The notes under the pieces were generated by a model. It saw only the letters and a list, made by a program, of their open reading frames with translations. It ran no database searches and was not told the origin of the DNA. From Pseudoclavibacter sp. CFCC 11306 (GTDB lineage Bacteria; Actinomycetota; Actinomycetes; Actinomycetales; Microbacteriaceae), in contig NZ_WBKF01000001.1 in assembly GCF_008831235.1 (NCBI RefSeq), forward strand, positions 124,001 to 188,000: a stretch of DNA of 64,000 nt, in the 5' to 3' direction. Each line of letters starts with the position of its first letter. Position 1 is the first letter of the stretch. Made by a program: the position numbers and the translations under genes. Below are positions 1-8,785 of the stretch, one piece after another.

Positions 1-669
1 GATGGATAGCGCTGCGTACGATCGGCCGAACTGGGTGATCTTGTCTGGGATTACGAGAGTGCCTGGGGTGGAGCTATTGTTGCGGTCCTGGAATATGACA
101 TCGTTGTGGTTGAACACGATCGTCTCACCTGCGGCCAGATTTTCTGGGTAGAACCAGAGGGATTGGTACATCGTGTCGAGGGTTGGGCTTAGTATGCCGC
201 CGCTTGAGTAGAAGCGCAGGTTGACGTTTGCTGCGTCCATGACGAGGTCGTCTTTGTCTAAATCGTCCCAGTCTGTGCTCATGACGAGGCGACTGACGGG
301 GATCTCATCGATCGTGAAGTCCCGGATGAGGCCGTCGTCGTTGAATTGGAAGTCCGCGAACGTGAAGCATCCCTTCGGTAGTCCGTCAACTTCTGGGTAG
401 CAGTATGAGTAGGTGCTATCGAGAGTGAATGGGAGCTTTTGCTTGACCGACCCCGGCGTCCCGAGAACTTTCTCAGACAGTTTCGTGTCATTGGCCGCGT
501 ACGCGGCCTGCCAGAGTCGCCCCAGCACATCTGTGTAGGTCTGGGCTGAGCTCCCGGCCGCGACGCTCTTCTGTGCCCCATAGACGCTGGTGACGCTGTT
601 GTCCGCTAAGCAGTCATGAATGCCTTGGCCTGTTGATGCTTGCTCCAAGACGTCTGGAGCAAAGGCCAT
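1..669 (-). CDS. Secreted-domain protein of the mobile element, C-terminus off the left edge
   Basis: An open frame of 223 codons runs leftwards from an ATG at 669 and is still open at base 1. The product is hydrophilic, with two widely spaced cysteines (in YCYPE and KGCFTF) and many aromatic and Asp/Asn residues, as in an extracytoplasmic domain. It has no signal peptide of its own: the membrane anchor lies just upstream in a different frame (606..782), and the two frames overlap by about 64 bases. The likeliest reading is that they were one protein (short cytoplasmic tail, one transmembrane helix, outer domain) split by a frameshift near 660-670, though two overlapping genes remain possible. 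Family not recognised. Confidence 0.55.
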   Translation of the reverse strand, partial: MAFAPDVLEQASTGQGIHDCLADNSVTSVYGAQKSVAAGSSAQTYTDVLGRLWQAAYAANDTKLSEKVLGTPGSVKQKLPFTLDSTYSYCYPEVDGLPKGCFTFADFQFNDDGLIRDFTIDEIPVSRLVMSTDWDDLDKDDLVMDAANVNLRFYSSGGILSPTLDTMYQSLWFYPENLAAGETIVFNHNDVIFQDRNNSSTPGTLVIPDKITQFGRSYAALSI

Positions 670-782
670 CCGACCGTGAATACGATGGAGAACAGCGCGG
701 CAGCTCCACCCGTCGCGATGGATCGGTGCCACCACTTGCGCCATCCGCGCTGCTGTGTCGCCTGTTCATCTGACTCGCTCAT
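606..782 (-). CDS. Small single-pass membrane protein, probably the N-terminal part of the split gene to its left
   Basis: This encodes 58 residues from an ATG at 782, preceded by a GGGGG stretch at suitable distance. There is a charged cytoplasmic stretch (GWRKWWHR), one hydrophobic helix (about residues 24-41) and a short tail ending AFMTA. A lone anchor directly overlapping an outer-domain frame is typical of the N-terminus of conjugation-associated bitopic proteins. It may be a frameshifted fragment rather than an independent gene. Confidence 0.5.
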   Translation of the reverse strand: MSESDEQATQQRGWRKWWHRSIATGGAAALFSIVFTVGWPLLQTSWSKHQQAKAFMTA

Positions 783-803
783 AACGCCCCCGTAAATCAT
801 CCA

Positions 804-1028
804 TCAGCCGTCGCGATTTTCGTGTGCTCTGGCACGGTTTACGCCGTATTTGCGGCATCGCTGACAGACAGTCTTGAATCTCAGATTCCGGGGGAGGCGT
901 TCTCCGTTGGCGATTCTTAGATCTTTCTGACGTGTATTCGTCGCTTTGTGAGGCGCATCTGTCGCTTGCTTGTCTTGTCCGAACAGAATGCAGTACCGGT
1001 CGCGCCCCGTGGCCGGATGATGCATCAC
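804..1028 (-). CDS. Possible small basic protein with a CxxC pair
   Basis: This 74-codon frame is upstream of and co-directional with the membrane protein at 606..782; its stop lies 21 bases before the ATG at 782. The product is basic and ends with a VCQRC motif that could bind metal. There is no clear ribosome binding site, and it is divergent from the AraC-type gene starting at 1037. It could be a chance frame; support comes mainly from its position. Confidence 0.22.
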   Translation of the reverse strand: MMHHPATGRDRYCILFGQDKQATDAPHKATNTRQKDLRIANGERLPRNLRFKTVCQRCRKYGVNRARAHENRDG

Positions 1029-1036
1029 CCGCCTAA

Positions 1037-2038
1037 GTGGAAGAGCGGCTTGACCAGGTGAGACGCGTAGTCAGCACTCCGTGGAGGGCTGGCCTGTCTC
1101 GTTTCGCCCCGACTGCCTCGCAGCGGTCTCTCGGCTCCTGCTGGGTAGCCCGGGTCACCGCCGCTCAGTCGGTCAGGCTCGCTCCGGGACCGACACCGAA
1201 CAGCGGTGTATTCCTCCACGTTGGCGCAGGAAACGTGACCGTTTCGGTGTCGGCCCGGGAACCGCAGGTATTCGGGCATGACGAATGGTGCATGGCCTCT
1301 GGCGTTTGCGACCCGGTCATCGAGCTCGAGAGACGTTCCGTACTGCATGTCATGACATTCGCCGGCGCTGTGACTCATGAAGTCGAACAACTTGGAGGGC
1401 TCGTCAGCGGGCGGCTTGCTGACGATAGGCTCATGAGTTGGCTGCTCATCAACGCTATCCACCGGCTCTCCCATGAACCAGAGACGGTTACTTCCACGGT
1501 TGACGCAGTACTGGAGGTGGGCCTGACGCGACTGGCTGGAGCGGTGCTTGAAGAAGAGTTCGCGCGCGAGCACATCGGGAGTACATCCCTGCCCGGATCG
1601 ACTTTTGTCGAGGCGCAGGACTATATCGAGCGTCACTGCCATGAACCTGACTTGACCCCACGGCGTCTGTGTACGGCGCTACACGTGTCTCTACCGACGC
1701 TGCAGCGCTGCTTCCAAGCGCACGGGCATTCGATCGCCGCAGATATCCGCACAGCCAGGGTCAATCGCGCGCTGGCACTTCTGCAGGATGTTCCAGCTCG
1801 CAGCATGCAATTCGATCAGGTGGCTCAGTACGCCGGCTTCAAGAACGCTCGTAGTCTGCGGAACGCATTCGCCACCTGCGGCATGCAGTCACCCAGGCGC
1901 TATTGCTCCGCCCTCAAAGCACCAACTGAGCAACCGGAGGAGCACTCAAGTCCAGAGAATGTCGGATCGGCCTCACAAACCGTCAACTCTGCCTCGAATG
2001 ATCCTGATTCTCATCGGACGGACCGTACGTACTCGTAA
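1037..2038 (+). CDS. AraC-family transcriptional regulator
   Basis: A 333-residue protein. Residues about 190-295 form an AraC-type double helix-turn-helix domain: a first helix-turn-helix around LCTALHVSLPTLQRCF and a second around VAQYAGFKNARSLRNAF with the family's typical PRRY end. The N-terminal 180 residues resemble the beta-rich cupin-like sensory half of AraC proteins but show no recognisable ligand site. A low-complexity polar tail of about 40 residues follows the DNA-binding domain. The start is GTG at 1037 without a strong ribosome binding site, so the exact N-terminus is uncertain. It is divergent from the small genes on its left and probably controls genes of the element or a neighbouring promoter. 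Confidence 0.75.
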   Translation: MEERLDQVRRVVSTPWRAGLSRFAPTASQRSLGSCWVARVTAAQSVRLAPGPTPNSGVFLHVGAGNVTVSVSAREPQVFGHDEWCMASGVCDPVIELERRSVLHVMTFAGAVTHEVEQLGGLVSGRLADDRLMSWLLINAIHRLSHEPETVTSTVDAVLEVGLTRLAGAVLEEEFAREHIGSTSLPGSTFVEAQDYIERHCHEPDLTPRRLCTALHVSLPTLQRCFQAHGHSIAADIRTARVNRALALLQDVPARSMQFDQVAQYAGFKNARSLRNAFATCGMQSPRRYCSALKAPTEQPEEHSSPENVGSASQTVNSASNDPDSHRTDRTYS

Positions 2039-2358
2039 CGTCCTACGTGCGTCAGAGGCGACACGCTCAGGACAATGCCTGAGCAGACCAGAGGGGGTAC
2101 GAGCATGACACGCGTCAACACAGCTCGCGCAACGAGCGCAAGACAACGAGCACGGAGAAATAGTTCCAGTCCTCGTACAGAGGTACACGGGCTTCATTTA
2201 GCAGCGAAGTATTTACAAAATATACCGAATATGGTATACATAGATCAACGCATTGATTATTCGGTCGTAGGCCACAGCCTCCCAGCCAGTGCGAATACCA
2301 GACAACGACCAAGCTTGGTCACCTCTAATGCCGTAACACCGGCAAGGAACCCACTCTC
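2039..2358. other. Intergenic spacer between regulator and conjugation genes
   Basis: About 320 bases without a convincing gene. The centre (about 2195-2265) is strongly AT-rich and contains an inverted repeat (listed separately), so it probably holds the promoter of the gene starting at 2359. A 95-codon frame across it has no family resemblance and crosses the AT-rich promoter-like part. Confidence 0.5.
2221..2238. promoter_or_regulatory. Inverted repeat TATACC-N6-GGTATA, candidate operator
   Basis: Two perfect 6-base arms separated by six bases lie in the AT-rich spacer upstream of the 2359 gene. The spacing suits a dimeric repressor or the AraC-type protein encoded just upstream. No footprint knowledge exists, so the operator role is inference. 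Confidence 0.4.
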
Positions 2359-3393
2359 ATGAACAAGAATCATGGCGAAAGCGTTCACAACAACACAGAA
2401 CATGCCCAAGGCTTCAGCGCAACAGGCATGCCACCACGGCTTACTCCGCTCGAATTTTCAACCCCAACGACGCAGCTTCCGGCAGGGCACTCCAGTGAGC
2501 ACACTCCACGTGCCATAACCGCCGGCGGGAGCAACCTCCCGCCACTCCCACCAGAGAAGCACAATAGCGACCCGGACGACCGGAAAGACAAGACCTCAAA
2601 GAAGCGCCTCTACGCGACAGTCGGTGGCATAGCCGCTGGCGCTGTCCTCGTCGCAGGAGGTGTCGGTGCATGGCTGGGGCTCAAGGGTGGTGAGAGCAAC
2701 GGACCAGCACCGACTGATCCGAGTGAGACAAGTGACATTCTGGAGCAAGACCAGTCACAAGAAACACCTGATGTTGCCCCTGCAGCACCGTCCATCCCAA
2801 TCGACGTCGTCAAGAATGGCACCGAGCTATCTGCTGCCGATCGTGAAGCACTCATCAAAGAGATCGAGATTCCAGCTGGACTTACGGCTACAGAATGGGC
2901 GAATCAGTTTGTTGATCGCCTAAATAAATGGGACATGGCTGGAGCGAACGAGGACTATTATCAAAACGTTCTTAAGGCAAACATTCCGGTTTCAGAAAAA
3001 GACCAGATCAGGTCTAAACTCGCTGAGATGAACAAGGTTTTATATACTGATGCACTCTTTGTCCCGAACTGGGAAACAAACCAGCGACTCGTAAATGCCT
3101 CGCAGTTCAAGGCAACAGGTGGGACACTTGCGCTTATACATCAGTGGGCTATCAATCATAATGAAGACCAGCCTGACTATGAACAGTCAACAAGTGTTAC
3201 AAAGGTCCAAGTACTCAAGGAAGACCCATCAAGTGGAACTCGTACTATACAAGTGACAGGGATCGAACACAATAACGGTAACGAAGTCAACCGAGATGCT
3301 GCTGGTACTGCCGCAAATAACGGATTGGAATTCACTCGCACCTGGACAACGCAGATTGTCGACGGTACGGAGCGCATTGCTAACTGGGAGTAA
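2359..3393 (+). CDS. Bitopic membrane protein with outer domain, conjugation-associated
   Basis: 344 residues: a polar, Pro/Thr-rich cytoplasmic region (1-83), one transmembrane helix (about 84-109, Gly/Ala/Val-rich), a Ser/Thr/Pro/Glu linker, then an outer domain from about 165 to the end. The outer domain contains WANQFVDRLNKWDMAGA and ends in a beta-rich stretch. This layout (anchor plus NTF2-like or VirB8/TcpC-like outer domain) is usual for structural parts of Gram-positive conjugation machines; the specific family is not recognised. AAGGA sits upstream of the ATG. It lies directly before the VirB6-like gene and shares its AT-richer composition. Confidence 0.6.
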   Translation: MNKNHGESVHNNTEHAQGFSATGMPPRLTPLEFSTPTTQLPAGHSSEHTPRAITAGGSNLPPLPPEKHNSDPDDRKDKTSKKRLYATVGGIAAGAVLVAGGVGAWLGLKGGESNGPAPTDPSETSDILEQDQSQETPDVAPAAPSIPIDVVKNGTELSAADREALIKEIEIPAGLTATEWANQFVDRLNKWDMAGANEDYYQNVLKANIPVSEKDQIRSKLAEMNKVLYTDALFVPNWETNQRLVNASQFKATGGTLALIHQWAINHNEDQPDYEQSTSVTKVQVLKEDPSSGTRTIQVTGIEHNNGNEVNRDAAGTAANNGLEFTRTWTTQIVDGTERIANWE

Positions 3394-3456
3394 TTCCTAC
3401 GACTGAGGTGAAACCTCTTCACACATCATGATGTTTGTGCTTAACTATGTGCAGGC

Positions 3457-6400
3457 ATGAAGCAACGCTATACGCTCTTAGACTATCTTCATCGTGCGTA
3501 TGTAGTACTACATACAGTAAGCCCTATACGGGCTTACTGTTCTTGGCATTATGGAGAGAGACTTCGCAGCTCGTCAGCAAGTAGACGTCGAGGGGTAGCT
3601 GCGCGTATCGGGATCATGCTGATCCTAGCGTCAACTGTGACTTCCATTCTCACTCCCACAAGTACATATGCCGCCCCAAACAACCCATATGACTGGGCAA
3701 GATCAAGCCAGCTATACTATGCGCTGCAGGGGTGTGTGCAGAACAGTCGCGGTGTTCAAAAACACGCAAACTTCGGTGGTGGAAGCGGATACTTTACAGA
3801 TGAAGAAGCCTCTGCGGGTGAGTGGTGGATGGGCGAAGGTGAGCGCAATGCTTCAGCTGATCTTATTGCAGGCGTAGCTGGGCTGCCATATGCAACCTTG
3901 GGGCTCGGCCCAATTGCTATGTTCGGCGCCCGACAGCTCGTTCCTTCGGGCTCTGCGCCGTATGCTGCTCCGTCATACTTGGCGGACTCCATAAAGGATG
4001 GAGGAGTTGCTCTGTGTAATGACGTGGTCAGGCAAGGCGCTCAGACCTGGGGCTTCGCGAATCCTCGTGACATTATTTGTGATTCAGGTATTCATCACAC
4101 CAATAATATATCGTGTGATGGTGAAGGGAACTTCGACTTACGACCTGAAAATTGGGCAGCGCTATCTGAGGTTATTATCGCCAAAGGATTTGACGGACAA
4201 ACGCCTGGCATGCAAGGCGCTGACTACTACCAGATATATCTTGCTGCGTTTCAAGAAGGATGTAATGCGGTCGAATCGAACAATGGAAGCGGTGACAATA
4301 ACTATACTGTCAATACGGTCAATGACGATGGAACGATCTCTGAAAAGCGCTTCGAAGGTAAATCCAAGAACGAGACTACTCTCGCTTACACGGGAGCGGA
4401 TCTCCAGGTTCATCAGAATACTTGTGAGTACATTGCCAGTCAAGTGAATCAACATGCACAAGCATATAAAGACTGGTTGGATAAGAATCCGTGGTTTATT
4501 GGTAGTAGTGAGCAACAAAATCAAGAGAACTCCGGCGACAACTCTGGCTCTACCGATGGTGACGAGGACGAGAAGTCTTCCTGCATCGTCGATGGTGTCG
4601 GCTGGATCGTCTGTGCGGTAGCGACATGGGTGTCTGACCTGGTCGATGCGCTCTATACCAATGTGATCGAGCAGATGCTCGCGACGCCACCAATATCTAT
4701 GGACACGTCTAGCGAAAACGGGACGTACAACGGCTGGAAGGTATTTCGCAATATTGCCAATGTCGCGTTTGTGATCTCCTTCCTAATCATCATCTATTCG
4801 CAGATCACGAGTGCTGGGGTGAGTAACTACGGCATCAAGAAGATGCTGCCGCGTCTCATCATCGCGGCGATCCTCGTGAATGTTTCGTACTTCCTCTGTG
4901 CACTTATTGTTGACGTGTCGAACATCTTCGGGAATGGTCTCTACAACATCATGATGGGGATACGAGATCAGATGTCGGTCAAGATCAGTCAGAGCTGGGC
5001 GACGATCATTCCAGCGTTGCTTGGCGGCTATGCCATCACAGTCGGAGCAGGTGCCGCTACGATCGTTGCTGGGAGTGCTGTTATTGCCTCAGGTGCCAGC
5101 ACAGCATTGATCGCCCTAGCCGTACCGATGGTGCTCGCAGCGTTGCTCGCGGTGCTGGTCGCCGTCTTCGCGTTGGTTGCCCGGCAAGCACTTATCATCA
5201 TCCTGGTGATGGCGGCTCCGCTGGCATTTGTGGCCATGCTCTTGCCAAACACGGAGAAGTGGTTCACGAAGTGGCGACAGATGTTCCTCTCGCTCCTCTT
5301 GATGTATCCGATCATCGCCCTGATCTTTGCTGGTGCTCAGATCGCTGGACTCGCTATCTTGTCGACTGTTGGAACCTCGGGCGACCCGGTCACGACGGGT
5401 GTGGCGATCCTGTCTGGCCAGCTCGTCATGGTGCTGCCGCTTGTATTTATCTTCCCGCTCATCACGAAGTTCAGCGGTGGTGGTATCGACAAGATTGCCG
5501 GCAATATCAAGGCGCGTGGACAACGCCTGACTGGTGGTCTGTCCAATCGCAGCCGCGACTTCGGTAGGAAGGGGCTGTCCAGAGGTTTCAATCGTACGAA
5601 GGGTGGGCTTGAACACACTGCCACATACAACAAGCGTGGACGTGAAACGCTGTGGTCGCGAACTCGTGGCGCAACTGCATCGGTAGGCAATATCGCTGGC
5701 GGCATCGGGCGAAAGATCGAGGGTCTTCAGGATAGCTCCGCCATGGAGGACCAAGAGCTGTCGAACGCACGCCGCAAGAGACAAGTCGAGCGTGTGGCTG
5801 GCAATGAGGCGCTGGCCGCCAAGATTGCCGGCAGTGCAGCTGGCGGCGAATCGCTGCAGATGAAACTACAGGCATCGCTTGAGGCGGACCAGCTCAAGGA
5901 GGCTCTGCAGGGATTGGCTCGTGAGATCGCGACAGAGAAGTCCCGTCCGCGAGGGGCAAACGAGGCTGCGTTCAACCAAGACGATTTCTTACGAGATAGA
6001 GCTAAGGACACGAGTCGTTCAGGTTCTGACCGTGCGGCAGCCGTTCATCAAGCAGCTTCACTCGGACGCGACGGAGTACTCAGAGACCTGGCACAGGACA
6101 GCTCTGTCGATCAGCGAACGGTGCAGGAGGCGATATCCTCAAACGCTGGAAGTCTTGCGAAGAAGGCACCTGACCTGGTCAAGGGTGAAGATGCGGCCTT
6201 TGGTAACGTCACCGGTGAAGAGCTGACAGGCTTCAGCGCTAAGACGACACAGCAATATATGGAGTATCTCAAGAACAAGAATGATAACGATGCAGCCGTC
6301 AAATCGTTCATCGGCGCGGTCGAAGACATCCGCAACGACTCGACCTTGCAAGGGAAGTTTGGCAGCGACTCCGGTGCAGTGCTCAGTCGTGCGGCCCGTG

Positions 6401-6468
6401 ACCTTCCACCAGGAGCTGGTGTTGCGATCGTGCACAACGTAGATAGCAGCTCGAACAAGATACGGTAA
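3457..6468 (+). CDS. VirB6/TrbL-like polytopic type IV secretion protein
   Basis: 1003 residues. A basic N-region (SASRRRGVAARIG) precedes a hydrophobic signal segment (about 51-72, ending TYAAP), then a secreted cysteine-containing domain (about 75-380), a Ser/Asn/Asp linker, and six or more transmembrane helices (from about 428 to 675), followed by a long basic, helical, Gln/Ala/Glu-rich tail (about 690-1003). This resembles VirB6/TrbL inner-membrane channel proteins of type IV secretion. The membrane block around SNYGIKKMLPRLIIAAILVN recalls, from memory, proteins common in Patescibacteria (Saccharibacteria). The ATG at 3457 is the only in-frame start upstream of the basic N-region, despite a weak ribosome binding site. 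The gene is clearly AT-richer than the chromosome (23 G+C in the 60 bases 4081-4140). Confidence 0.7.
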   Translation: MKQRYTLLDYLHRAYVVLHTVSPIRAYCSWHYGERLRSSSASRRRGVAARIGIMLILASTVTSILTPTSTYAAPNNPYDWARSSQLYYALQGCVQNSRGVQKHANFGGGSGYFTDEEASAGEWWMGEGERNASADLIAGVAGLPYATLGLGPIAMFGARQLVPSGSAPYAAPSYLADSIKDGGVALCNDVVRQGAQTWGFANPRDIICDSGIHHTNNISCDGEGNFDLRPENWAALSEVIIAKGFDGQTPGMQGADYYQIYLAAFQEGCNAVESNNGSGDNNYTVNTVNDDGTISEKRFEGKSKNETTLAYTGADLQVHQNTCEYIASQVNQHAQAYKDWLDKNPWFIGSSEQQNQENSGDNSGSTDGDEDEKSSCIVDGVGWIVCAVATWVSDLVDALYTNVIEQMLATPPISMDTSSENGTYNGWKVFRNIANVAFVISFLIIIYSQITSAGVSNYGIKKMLPRLIIAAILVNVSYFLCALIVDVSNIFGNGLYNIMMGIRDQMSVKISQSWATIIPALLGGYAITVGAGAATIVAGSAVIASGASTALIALAVPMVLAALLAVLVAVFALVARQALIIILVMAAPLAFVAMLLPNTEKWFTKWRQMFLSLLLMYPIIALIFAGAQIAGLAILSTVGTSGDPVTTGVAILSGQLVMVLPLVFIFPLITKFSGGGIDKIAGNIKARGQRLTGGLSNRSRDFGRKGLSRGFNRTKGGLEHTATYNKRGRETLWSRTRGATASVGNIAGGIGRKIEGLQDSSAMEDQELSNARRKRQVERVAGNEALAAKIAGSAAGGESLQMKLQASLEADQLKEALQGLAREIATEKSRPRGANEAAFNQDDFLRDRAKDTSRSGSDRAAAVHQAASLGRDGVLRDLAQDSSVDQRTVQEAISSNAGSLAKKAPDLVKGEDAAFGNVTGEELTGFSAKTTQQYMEYLKNKNDNDAAVKSFIGAVEDIRNDSTLQGKFGSDSGAVLSRAARDLPPGAGVAIVHNVDSSSNKIR
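3498..3540. promoter_or_regulatory. Two adjacent perfect palindromes inside the 5' end of the VirB6-like gene
   Basis: Bases 3498..3515 form an 18-base perfect palindrome centred on AGTACT. Immediately after, 3514..3524 and 3530..3540 form a perfect 11-bp stem (ACAGTAAGCCC) with a five-base loop, followed by few Ts. The second could act as a transcription attenuator or an mRNA hairpin, the first as an operator. Both lie within codons 14-28 of the assigned frame, which is unusual for plain coding sequence. Confidence 0.5.
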
Positions 6469-6477
6469 GGCCGCCGA

Positions 6478-8511
6478 ATGGAAGCGCCGCGCCTCAAGAT
6501 TCCTCTCCCCGGTATCGAAGCACGCCCATACCAAGTCGAGGCATGGCAGCGGTTGCGTAACGTACGCGACCAGGGGCAGCGGTCAGGGCTGGTGCACATG
6601 GCGACGGGGCTCGGGAAGACCATCGTTGCGGCCGGAGATATCGCACAATTCATTGAAGAGCGTCGTAGGGCGGGGGACCCGCCGCCTCATATCCTCTTCC
6701 TCGCTCATCAGCGGGAACTCCTGGCACAGGCCAGATCAGAACTCAGCACCTTGCTACCGGGAATCAACTACTCAGGGCTCGGCGGGCAGGACCAGCGTCG
6801 ATGGAAGAGCCCCCGCCTGACCTTCGCGACCTTGCAGTCCATGGTGAACCGGCTCAAACAGCTCAACGCCTCGCACTACGACTACATCGTGGTCGACGAG
6901 TCTCATCACAGCGCAGCACCACACTTCAATCGAGTGATCCGGCACTTCAGCCCCGCGTTCCTGCTCGGGATCACTGCAACGCCCTTCCGCCGAGACCAGG
7001 CTGACCTCGCCGAGACCTTCGGGCCTACCATCTTTTCCATGTCCCTGGCAGACGCTATCGCAGCGGGCTGGCTGATGTCTCCGGACTACCGGCTTTACCG
7101 CGATGAAGTCATCAACGACATCATCGGACAAGACTTCTTATCCGTGAGCTCACTGAATCACGCACTGTTCTCCCATACCCGCAATGACCAGATCGCCACC
7201 CTGATCATGGATACCGAACGAGCCATGCCTGGAAAGCCCCGAACAATCGTGTTTACTCGAAGTATTGCTGCGGCAGAGCACTTCGGTGCGTATCTCCCGC
7301 ACGCTCGGGTGCTGCACTCAGGGCTCCCACGAGCCCGGCAACGCGAGATCATCTCCGGGTTCCGCAACGGGCGGATCCCCGCTGTCGTGACCGTTGATAT
7401 GTTCAACGAGGGCGTTGACATTCCCGAGGCAAGCCTGATCGTCTTTCTGCGCTCCACCGCGAGCCGTACCATATTTGAGCAACAGCTTGGCCGGGGACTG
7501 CGCAAAACAGCAGGAAAACAGCAGGTCACCATCATGGACTTCGTCGGTACCAGCGAACGCTTGCACGACCTCTACCATCTACGCCGCTCAGTCAAGACCG
7601 CCGGCAACACACTCCGCAGAGCAGGAATCTCCGATGCGGACATCCAAGAGTTCGACGTGCACTTCACCCGTCAGGACATGGCCATCATCCAACGACTCCA
7701 CGAACTCCAGACACCACTGCCGGCCGCCCCACCCGGCTACCAACACCTCAGCGAACTTGCCACCATACTCGGCCACAGCACACAAGTACTGAAGCAAGCC
7801 TGCCAAGACCTCGACATTCCGCTCGTCAAGATGCGTCGCCGTCACGGCCGGGAAGGCTACTACTTCTCACCAGACCAGATCGAGCACCTAAAGCAGCACC
7901 TTCCGCAAACCCAGTCGAACACCCGTCAGATGCTCAGCACGATTCGAGAGTTCTCCCGATCGAGCGGGTTCGGCCCAACACTCATCAGAACTGCTATGAA
8001 AGAGCTCGGCCTCACCGGAACCCGCATACGATCCCAAGGCGTTGCACACGGTGCGACAGCACTCACCACTGACGAGCAGGAACAGATCATCAACCACGTG
8101 CACATCTCCACCGAGGGCGCCAAGACCATCAAGGAACTCGCCCGCAGCCTCAACACCAGCATCGCCACCATCACGGGAACCATGTCAGAGCTGCAAATCA
8201 CCGCTACTCCAGCCTACGGAAGGACCTCCCACGTCAGAGGACACTACGTCCAGCCAGCTGATGTGAACAGGATAAGCGAACACCTCAAGGACACATCTAC
8301 AGGACAGAGTGCCGCCGACATCGCCAAAGCGTACGGTGTGAGCCTCTCCACAGTTCATCGAGCCATCCGACGAGCAGGAATAACCGGTACGAAGCGACGT
8401 ACCATGGATCTGAGTAGGGCAGAGCGAGTGTTCGATACCGATGAAGTCGGACTCATCGCAAGATCGTTAAAAGAGTCTACAAGACTGAACTCATCTGAAA
8501 CGAACTCCTAA
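6478..8511 (+). CDS. SF2 DEAD/DEAH-type helicase with C-terminal helix-turn-helix repeats
   Basis: 677 residues. Helicase motifs are complete: ATGLGKT (about 42-48, Walker A), DESH (about 140-143, motif II), ITATPF (motif III), and QQLGRGLRK (about 335, motif VI). After about residue 400 the protein changes to several helix-turn-helix-like segments (for example AADIAKAYGVSLSTVHRAIR) suited to DNA binding. The start lies ten bases after the stop of the VirB6-like gene, so they are probably co-transcribed. Related ResIII-type proteins occur in restriction systems and mobile elements; the job here (transfer DNA processing or defence) is not established. Confidence 0.8.
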   Translation: MEAPRLKIPLPGIEARPYQVEAWQRLRNVRDQGQRSGLVHMATGLGKTIVAAGDIAQFIEERRRAGDPPPHILFLAHQRELLAQARSELSTLLPGINYSGLGGQDQRRWKSPRLTFATLQSMVNRLKQLNASHYDYIVVDESHHSAAPHFNRVIRHFSPAFLLGITATPFRRDQADLAETFGPTIFSMSLADAIAAGWLMSPDYRLYRDEVINDIIGQDFLSVSSLNHALFSHTRNDQIATLIMDTERAMPGKPRTIVFTRSIAAAEHFGAYLPHARVLHSGLPRARQREIISGFRNGRIPAVVTVDMFNEGVDIPEASLIVFLRSTASRTIFEQQLGRGLRKTAGKQQVTIMDFVGTSERLHDLYHLRRSVKTAGNTLRRAGISDADIQEFDVHFTRQDMAIIQRLHELQTPLPAAPPGYQHLSELATILGHSTQVLKQACQDLDIPLVKMRRRHGREGYYFSPDQIEHLKQHLPQTQSNTRQMLSTIREFSRSSGFGPTLIRTAMKELGLTGTRIRSQGVAHGATALTTDEQEQIINHVHISTEGAKTIKELARSLNTSIATITGTMSELQITATPAYGRTSHVRGHYVQPADVNRISEHLKDTSTGQSAADIAKAYGVSLSTVHRAIRRAGITGTKRRTMDLSRAERVFDTDEVGLIARSLKESTRLNSSETNS

Positions 8512-8785
8512 TGCAAGACTAAGCATCGAATGACTACGCGAACAGTAGTATAGCAACGAGACCGTGAAGACCATCACTGCCTGGTTGCTCGACGCTGCGT
8601 TCGATCAAGTGGCTAAACGGACGGATAAATCATGATTTATGCTCTCGTCTTCTGTCGACTCGCACGCGAGAACCCTATGTGCTTCCATTTGAGAGATAGC
8701 CCCTGCGGCGAGCCACTGTGGCCCGAGGAGCACCTTAAGATGCAGTCTCACCGAGGATGCCAGATGTATGTGAGAGAATGTCTAC

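Noticed and set aside
1025-1642. A 205-codon frame antisense to the AraC-type gene
   Set aside because: It has no family likeness; the opposite strand encodes a clear AraC DNA-binding domain further on in the same frame.
2075-2362. A 95-codon forward frame in the spacer before 2359
   Set aside because: It runs through the AT-rich promoter-like region and palindrome, and has no ribosome binding site or sensible composition.
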